A stretch of 64,000 nucleotides of DNA from Epinephelus fuscoguttatus (taxonomy: Eukaryota; Chordata; Actinopteri; Perciformes; Serranidae). The notes beneath the pieces are model-generated. The model saw nothing but the letters and a program-made list of their open reading frames with translations. It was not told the DNA's origin and did not search any database. The translations under genes and the position numbers were made by a program. This document shows, in pieces, positions 56,432 to 64,000 of this stretch (position 1 is its first letter; each line of letters begins with the position of its first letter). The stretch lies in contig NC_064771.1 in assembly GCF_011397635.1 (NCBI RefSeq), forward strand, positions 9,301,379-9,365,378, given 5' to 3'.

Positions 56432-59400
56432 ATGGGGAGATGGACGTTACATCTGTCAGTGGGACTCGGGCTACTAGCCGTCCTGTTGAACTACTATTGT
56501 GCTGAAGGTGAGGAAAGTATAAGTCATAACTCATCATTTATTTCACTACAAGGAATGTATTGACCATTTAATTGTGTATGCAAATAGTAGCCTAAATAGG
56601 ACAGTTGGCTATGAATCACTTGCCATATTGTCAGTTTTCACATCAACTTTCAACATCTCACTTTTTATCAGAAGAAACGAGCAATTTGAAGACTGAGGTA
56701 TATTGTTAATTGAGGGTTTTTGGGGTTTTTTTGGTTTTTTTTTTACAAATTTCTGTCATTATATCAATTAAGTCATTGATTGTTAAATCAAAAATATAAT
56801 ATAATACATATTTATTAAAAATGATAATAATAGACGCCACCCAACACTTAATACAGCTCATTTAGCCCACAGTTTTAGACTGATGCGTATAAGGCATACA
56901 GTATAGTTTTACCAATGACTACAGGATATACAGTATATTTTTTGTATATGTGAAGATCCTTCTCACAAAGATCAGGGCCTTTTCATCTTTTAATTTATCT
57001 ACCTTTCGTTTACGTCTCTATCGCCATTATGGAGCCGTTGCTTTCAGCACTGGTTTCATTTAAAACACTACTGGTAGAAATAAGATGTGCCAAAGTCTGT
57101 TTAGTATTACCACAGGTATTCCAGCTATGCTTCATGGGTTTGAGTCATACCTCTCTGTGACTCTGACTCTTCCTGACACTCTCTCCTCCCGATCTCCCTC
57201 TGCTCTCCCCCTCCCCTACAGCCAACTACTGCTTCGATGCCAGGGATGAGAGCTGTTCAGTATGCCTGCAGTCTGGGAAAGACTGTGCCTACTGCTTTGA
57301 GGAGGTGAGAGCAGGCGTATTGGATTCAAATCTGTCAATCCAGAGATAAAACATTAGGGCTGTGGCATTTCTCGGAGAGAAACGCTGCCCTTTTTTAGCA
57401 TACTTAATTAGTATTTTGAGTGTTTGATGGTAGCTATGTACTTTGCCCTGGTGCTAATGTCCTAAAATTCTAGAGGTTTTGTGTTTTAACATTTTCTGCA
57501 AGTTATTGTCAAAGAAGCAGAACTCCCTAATCAAACTTCCTGTTTGCTTAGACCTTTGTTGGCCCTCGCTGTGACTTGCACCAGAATATAATTGCCCATG
57601 GCTGCAGTGCTGCGGCTATTCTCACAGCTGCAGGTTATATGAAGGTAGAAAAAGTAAGTTTTCATCACTCTCATTTCTCTTCCAACCATTCCACCATTTT
57701 AAGTCTTAAATGTTTGTTGTTTTAATCCAAAAACAATGAAATTATAACTTTCCCCCTGTTTTTTGCTCCTTTCTTTATTGCCCTGCTCACTGCTCAGAGT
57801 CAATCAATCAACACAGCGCTTGCGCAGTCTCAAGTGTCTCCACAGCAGCTGAGAATGAAGCTTCTGCCAGGAGAGGAGAAGCTGCTGGACGTGGAAGTGT
57901 TTGCGCCAACCAAAGGCCCTCTGGACCTTTATATTCTTATGGACTTCTCCAATTCCATGGCTGACGATTTGGACAACTTGAAGAGAATGGGCACAAAGCT
58001 GGGTGAGCATCTTTTCTTTTTTTTGGGCAAAGCCAGTGTTGTGATGATTGTCGAGTAAGTTGATGCGATGATACTGATGATGAATGTATTTCCTGTAGGT
58101 GAATTGGTTAAAGAATTGTCAAACGACCCCACCATTGGGTTTGGAAAGTTTGTGGACAAAGTGATCGAGCCCCAGACCGACATGAGACCTGAAAAGTAAG
58201 TGAGGCATGAATGCACTGAAGAGAGTTTAGCACATGCAAACAGTAGTTTAATCTAAATAAACAATTTTCTCTTCTCTCTTCTATGTTGTCCATCCTCCCT
58301 CCACCTTGTCAGACTTAGAAAGCCTTGGCCCAACAGCGACCCTCCATTCTCTTTCCAAAATGTCATCAAGCTGACCCCCGACGTGCCGTTCTTCAACTCT
58401 GAGCTCCAAAACGAAACAATATCTGGCAACCTTGATGCTCCTGAGGGAGGTTTTGATGCCATATTACAGGCTGCAGTTTGTGGGGTTAGTCAGAATTCTA
58501 AATACAAAACAGATGTTGCTCTGCCTAAATTTAGGTGGCAGAAATAGACTTGTGACCAGACACCTGTGAGTTTAAATCCCAGGCACCAAAAATGACCCCC
58601 ATATCTTTCTCAGAATAAAGACCTTTTAATTCTCTGTTAAACATCAACGCGTATAAGTTTTGAAATGAAATGTTGAGTTCGTAAGCAATAATTTGCACTT
58701 TTGCTCAATGCAATACTTCCCCATTTTATTGTTATTCTTATTCTAGGATGAGATTGGCTGGCGTGACCTCGCAACGCATCTCCTGGTGTTCTCCACTGAG
58801 TCAGCCTTCCACTACGAATCTGACGGTGCTAACGTGCTGTCAGGCATCCTGAAGCGCAATGACGAGCTCTGCCACATCAAGGACGGCAAATATAAAAACG
58901 CTACAAATCAGGATTACCCTTCAATACCCACATTGGTCCGAGTGCTGGGCAAACACAATATCATTCCCATCTTTGCTGTCACCAACCACTCCTACACCTA
59001 CTACAAGGTTTGTGGGCTTTAGTCGTTCAGCTTTCATCGATGTTATCTTCTGAAAACATGGTGTCAAGTGTAGGGTCAGAGTTTAGGTGATGGATCTACT
59101 GTTTGTGTTGTATGCCCTCCTCTGTGTAGAAACTGCAAACGTATTTCCCCATTGCTGAGGTCGGTCTGCTGCAAGAAGACTCATCCAATATCCTGCAGGT
59201 CATGGAGGCTGCCTTCAAGGTAAAACTTCACCTTCTCTGAAAGTTGCCAGGTGCTAGAGGATGTTTTTTGTCTTTCTGCAATTGCTGGCACTCTGTAGAC
59301 AATTTAGTCAACCAGCTGCGCAAACTTCTTTTTACTGAATGTCTAATATGTCCTTACAGAGTATCCGTTCTAAGATGAGCATCCGTACAGAGGACAAGCC

Positions 59401-61297
59401 CAAGGCTTTCGAGGCACAGTACTTGTCCAGTGGAGTCTATTCAGATTTCAAGGACTTTAATCTCGACCCTGGATCAGTAGTAAGAAGAAAAACAAGATGG
59501 AAACATCTTGTAAAACACACAAACATACATGGATTTAGAAGATCACGTTTTTTAAGCTGATAGTCCTTACTTAGATAGATCATTTGTGCTGACAACCAAT
59601 ATATTAATTCTTGTAATTCCTTAAATATATTTTTTATTGGCAATACTAGGATTTTCGGGATGAGAATTACAACTCTGTGCATTTCACTCCCTATTTCTGT
59701 CTATTATGCATTCATATCGGAAAAGGAAAGATAATAAATAATGAAATAAGTTAAAAAATGAGGCAAATCCTACATCACAGCACAGTTTCCATTTCTTCTC
59801 TTTATCCTCTTATTCATCCACAACTATTACACAACAACAATCTCTGTTATCACATCATATCCATTATAAAAAAATATCCTCTTACAGTACTGCAACATTT
59901 GTCTAAGGCACGCTTTAATCAGTTACACAGGAAAAATAAAAGTTATTCTAATCATTAACCAAAAAAAGAGGCTATCTCACCAAACCGATCAAACGGAAAT
60001 CTAACAAAAACAAAAAGCAAATACCTCAACTACATCCTGGCATTGTAAGCATTTATAGATTTGTACTATCTCTCCTTCTCACTCTACTAAATATGTAAAC
60101 ATTATCAGGTACAACTGCTCTAAAATAGTGTTGAATTCGGAGAAATGTAGAATGCAAATTCAATGTTTCCTCAAATTTAGTCATTTTGTTTCCAGAGATT
60201 CAGTCTATCACCAAAATTTGAACACTTGTCTATAACCCTGTTTACACAGAGCTGTATTACATGGAGAACTCTGGTTATTTATAATTACTGAGGAGGTCGT
60301 CTGTGGCTTGCACATTTAAGATGTCCATAATTTGTTAGGTAAAAATTCCAGCACAAATTACACACCACATTTCGCCAAACTCAGAAGTCAAGGGATAATA
60401 TTAGTCCAGTGTGATATCTCTGTAATTTGGGGTCATATTTAGGGGTTTTTTGTACCTCTGCATCAGTGATAGCACAGCCAGAGGCATTATGTTTTCAGGT
60501 TATCTGTCCATCTATCCATCTGTCAGTCTGTCTGTCCGTATGTCCTTCCGTCCTTCTGTCCCATTCATGTAAATGCCTTATCCTAAGAACATGTAGCACA
60601 GATTTATTTTCAAATTTGGCACAAATCTCCATTTCTACTCAAATAATAAACTGACAAGATTTCGATGGTCAAATGTCAAAGGTCGTTGCGACTTCAAAAA
60701 ACATGTTTAAGGCAATAACTTGACTGAATTTTTACACAGATTTCTAATAGGTTAAAATGATGGAGTGAAGACATTTTATATCCAAAAAGTCACAGGTTAA
60801 CTTCAATGTAACACCATAATGTTCTGCAGAAACACTTTTGTGGTCATTATTCAATGATACTGAATTGGTGACTTTAATCTTGAGTGTCCACCTTGAAACT
60901 GTGCTTATTGTGTGGATGTTCTCTGTTGATGTGTGTGAAGCATCCATTTTTTAGAATTTAGAATAGCTTCTTTGCAGCAACATCCATATTTGAAGCATTG
61001 TTAACTGTCATGGCTACATATGAGTCTGAACAGACATGGATGTAAACTGTAACTTGACTGGTTCGCAGAAGCATACAACCGCGAGGCAGTAACTCTGCTT
61101 TATTTCTGGTTATTACATTGCCACCATCAAATGAGTTATTAGTTTACACAAATTGCTGGTTTTGTTTTTTATGTCAGCTTTTACAGGCTATTTGTTTTTT
61201 GTCATGAAGTCCAATATTGTTGTAATTTGTTGGTCTAACCCTGTTAATGTTAGGACTCATGCAGCTGAATGCGAAGTGTGCACACGTGCCCTAACAC

Positions 61298-61359
<62 letters not shown>

Positions 61360-63894
61360 GTCTCCAGGGGAAATTCAAGATGCTGGTCAAAGCCCAGCGA
61401 ATGATTGATGAGCAGCCTGTCTGTCAGAGGACTAAGGATGAAAAAGAGGGGACAATGAGAGTAAAACCTACAACCTTTAACGCTGCCCTCAACATTAAGG
61501 CCTCAGTTCTGTGTCCAACCTGCGAATGCGAGCAGGTAGACGCATGGTTTAACATCAAAGTGCACAAAAAGCTGAGATGAAGTCATTTCCTCACACGTTG
61601 TTATGGTATATTCATCTTAATGTCTCTTTTATCTTTTTCTCCAGTCCGTCACCCCAAAGGCACCCAGGTGTTACGGCAACGGAGACCTGGTGTGTGGGAG
61701 GTGTGAGTGCTATGATGACTGGTGAGACTTTCATTATTAAATCTTAAAAAGAATAATAAAACACTATATTGTCACCTGGGTTATGGCTCCTCAACCAACT
61801 GCTGGACTGCTCCAGGTTCAATTTGTTTGTTTTTCTCTTTGTTTTTTCCGTGTGTCTTCTTCAGGGTGGGTACATTCTGTAACTGCTCAGCGAGTACTTC
61901 GTCTAATGACAACAGCCAGTGTATAGGTCCGGGCATGAAGGAGCCTTGCTCAGGCCGTGGGGACTGCCTGGTGTGTGGAACCTGTGTGTGTCATAACCCA
62001 GAACAGTTTGAAGGACCTTACTGTCAGTACGACAAGACTCAGTGTCCAAGATTTGGAGGCTTCCTCTGCAATGGTAAAAAAAAAAAAAAAATCACCCTAC
62101 TAAACATAGAGCTGCCAGTGTTTTGTTTAAAGCTCCAGTGTGTAGGATTTAGGGGGATATATTGGCAGACATGGAATAGAACATAACAAGTATGTTTTCT
62201 TTTGTGCATAATCTCCTGGAAATCAGAATCATGTTTTCGTTACCTCAGAATGAGCCATTTATATCTGCGCAGGGAGCGGGTCCTCATCCACAGACATAGC
62301 CATGTTGCCCTGCTACGTTCCTACAGTAGCCCAGAACAGACAAACCAAACACTGGCTCTAGATAGGGCCATAACCTGTTGGGCCTGTTGACCACTGTAGT
62401 TAGAAGCCCCACTGCCACAAGAGCGTCAGAAAAACGCTGTTTTTTTTTTAAAGTGAAACAACTTTATTCAGTGTTTATACTGGTTTTAATCACCGGCTGC
62501 ATTTGTTGTGGAGAGGAAGAGACTACTGCAAATCACGGTAAAAACCTCCTTAACATCTGGATCTTAAGTTATCCACAAAAAAATGTGAGCACACAATAGC
62601 AGATGCTGGATTAGCAGCCCATCTCCAGCCCATGTCAAACAGCTTCGGAGAAACACTCATTTGTAATGTGTCCTCTCATTTATTTTTTCCCTAAATATCT
62701 TTAAACTAATCACCAAGTGACACGTTGGTAATTTGATGAGCAATATAACTTTACCAATCAGTGCCAAGTTTAAAAACTGTTCAAATAAAGTTTGAATCAT
62801 GCAGCTTTGTTTTTTATATTTATACCTCCATGCTGGCAATAGCCGTAGCCAGAGACTTTATGTTTTAAGGTTTTCCCTCTGTCCTTTTGTCTGTACATCC
62901 GTATGCCCTTCTATCCCATTCTGACGCGATATCTCAAAAACGCCTTGAGGGAATTCCTTCAAAATTTGGCACAAACATCCACTTGGACTCAATGATGACC
63001 TTTGGAGTCAAAGGTCAAGTCACTGTGGCCTCAGTTTTTTTGCGATGATGTAAGACAGCATGTGCTAATTATTACATATTTTCACACAAATGTCTGATAG
63101 AATAAAAGGTTGAAGTAATGACATTTTATATCAAAAAGATCAAAGGTCAACTTTAATGTCACATTGAAGATGTTCTTGAGGTCAACTCCAATGTGACAAA
63201 CACACAGACACACACACACCCACACCCACAACTTAGCGTGGTAATAACACAGGCAAATCTTTCTTCTCTGATCAGAACGTGGCTCTTGCGTTATGGGTCA
63301 GTGTGCATGTACTTCGGGCTGGGAGGGAGATGCCTGCGAGTGTCCCAAGAGCAACCTGACCTGTCTGGATAATGATGGCGTGAGTAGACCCAACAGTTTT
63401 TGTTTGTACATTACGTTATCATGTCAGTAGGTGCCTAACTGTGTCTGTATCTGTACCAGGGTATCTGCAACGGGCGAGGTAAATGCTTGTGTGGCCGCTG
63501 TCAGTGTCCCGACTCTGGTATCGAAATGACTGCAACCTGTGAGTCAAATTTCCAGGTGTGTAGATGTAATGTTTAAATCTACGTATTAATGACTCGCCAC
63601 TATATAGGCTACTATATGTCAACTGCAACATAATTTCTATTCATGTTTTTTTGCTTTTTCAACTGCACCGGGTGCCTTATATCATACCCGATAATGTTTA
63701 TAATACCATCTTGGCCGACCCCCTTTTGATGTGTATGTGGGCATGTGTGTGTCCTACCTAGGCCCAGTTGGGCGTGTGCGAGGCTACAAGGAGTTGTGTC
63801 CAGTGTTGGGCCTGGAAGACAGGAGAGAAGAAAGATCCAGAGGAGTGTAAAAAGTGTCCCTTCAAATTTAAATTTGTGGATGAACTCAAAGAAG
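56432..63894 (+). CDS. itgb4: itgb4, integrin beta-4 (5' part, continues off right edge)
   Basis: Fifteen coding exons in consistent phase: 56432-56507, 57222-57304, 57552-57653, 57798-58002, 58099-58195, 58313-58484, 58747-59007, 59130-59219, 59360-59479, 61368-61535, 61645-61721, 61865-62073, 63276-63379, 63460-63555, 63762-63894; 664 codons plus one base. Order: signal peptide (about 1-24), PSI domain (26-75, [14 protein letters not shown]), hybrid/I-like domain with MIDAS D136-F-S-N-S140, the conserved [10 protein letters not shown] (228-237) and [20 protein letters not shown], then cysteine-rich I-EGF repeats (about 455-620), and the start of the beta-tail domain ([10 protein letters not shown]). 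ITGB4 pairs with alpha-6, binds laminin and anchors hemidesmosomes to keratin. [14 protein letters not shown] and FGKFVDKV with PQTDMRPEK are beta-4-type, distinct from other beta chains. Membrane span, Calx-beta and fibronectin repeats lie beyond the window. Confidence 0.96.
60474..61094 (+). mobile_element. AAGGTCA-rich interspersed repeat, copy 2
   Basis: Same family and orientation as 29775-30385. It starts AGCCAGAGGCATTATGTTTT and ends GCATACAACCGCGAGGCAGT. It lies in the 1.9-kb itgb4 intron between coding exons 9 and 10. Confidence 0.7.
61304..61357 (+). repeat. (TG)27 microsatellite next to an itgb4 acceptor
   Basis: A pure 54-nt TG run ends 10 nt before itgb4 coding exon 10; only CGGTCTCCAG separates them, so no usual polypyrimidine tract is present. 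Confidence 0.97.
62105..62480. mobile_element. MITE, TTAAAGCTCCAGTGTGTAGG family
   Basis: TTTAAAGCTCCAGTGTGTAG at about 62127-62146, then GATTTAGGGGGATATATTGG, TCAGAATGAGCCATTTATAT and AACCAAACACTGGCTCTAGA mark a high-copy fish MITE. It lies in the itgb4 intron between exons 12 and 13. Boundaries approximate. Confidence 0.6.
62816..63200 (+). mobile_element. AAGGTCA-rich interspersed repeat, copy 3 (3' truncated)
   Basis: Blocks ACGCCTTGAGGGAATTCCTT, TTTGGCACAAACATCCACTT, GGAGTCAAAGGTCAAGTCAC and CAAAGGTCAACTTTAATGTC match the family at 29775 and 60474. The 3' half is missing; a CA-rich stretch follows at 63200. Confidence 0.65.
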
Positions 63895-64000
63895 GTAAAC
63901 ACATCTAAGAGGAGCGAAATGACTGTCACTGCTGAATATTCAATTATTCAGATACTCTCTGCACACCCACATCCATCATCTTCCTTTAGGTTATAATGAT

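Noticed and set aside
61722..62186. 154-codon plus-strand frame treated as one gene
   Set aside because: Only its middle part (61865-62073) is itgb4 coding exon 12; both ends are intron.
1..64000. Prokaryotic or viral systems, CRISPR arrays
   Set aside because: No arrays of regularly spaced identical repeats, no operon-like frames; all tandem arrays are microsatellites or the TATAG satellite.

Overview
The window is vertebrate nuclear DNA, most likely from a ray-finned (percomorph-type) teleost. Genes are split into short exons with GT..AG introns. Most of the sequence is AT-rich intron or intergenic DNA, rich in microsatellites and in SINE, LINE and MITE repeats of the kinds common in fish. 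No bacterial, viral, rRNA or CRISPR features were seen. All gene calls rest on reading exons by eye and matching remembered protein families; no database search was run.

Layout: (1) 1-7351, minus strand: first coding exon of cdr2l at 7291-7351, followed by a long first intron that runs off the left edge; its promoter and 5' UTR lie in a GC-rich block at about 7352-7800. (2) 7.8-16.1 kb: intergenic, filled with LINE, SINE and MITE remnants. (3) 16.1-21.75 kb, plus: smim5, a two-coding-exon micropeptide gene with a probable non-coding first exon; a TATAG-type satellite lies in the putative intron. (4) 22.9-23.4 kb, plus: smim6 (endoregulin-like), a second one-pass micropeptide. (5) 24.7-45.5 kb, plus: sap30bp, ten coding exons and 304 codons, with introns full of MITEs and one hAT derivative. 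(6) 45.5-56.4 kb: intergenic and putative 5' region of itgb4. (7) 56.4 kb to the right edge, plus: itgb4, fifteen coding exons covering signal peptide, PSI, I-like domain, I-EGF repeats and the start of the beta-tail domain; the rest lies beyond the window.

The order smim5-smim6-sap30bp-itgb4 is the order at human 17q25.1, which supports orthology. The genes are not an operon and have separate jobs: CDR2L is a coiled-coil protein, SMIM5 and SMIM6 are tiny membrane proteins, SAP30BP acts in transcription repression and splicing, and ITGB4 is the hemidesmosome integrin subunit. No wholly new system was found. The most notable items are the adjacent micropeptide pair sharing a juxtamembrane cysteine cluster, a (GT)27 tract placed 10 nt before an in-frame itgb4 exon, a complete internally deleted hAT element keeping only its BED finger, two long fold-back MITEs, and a nested palindromic insertion with a clean 12-bp target duplication.
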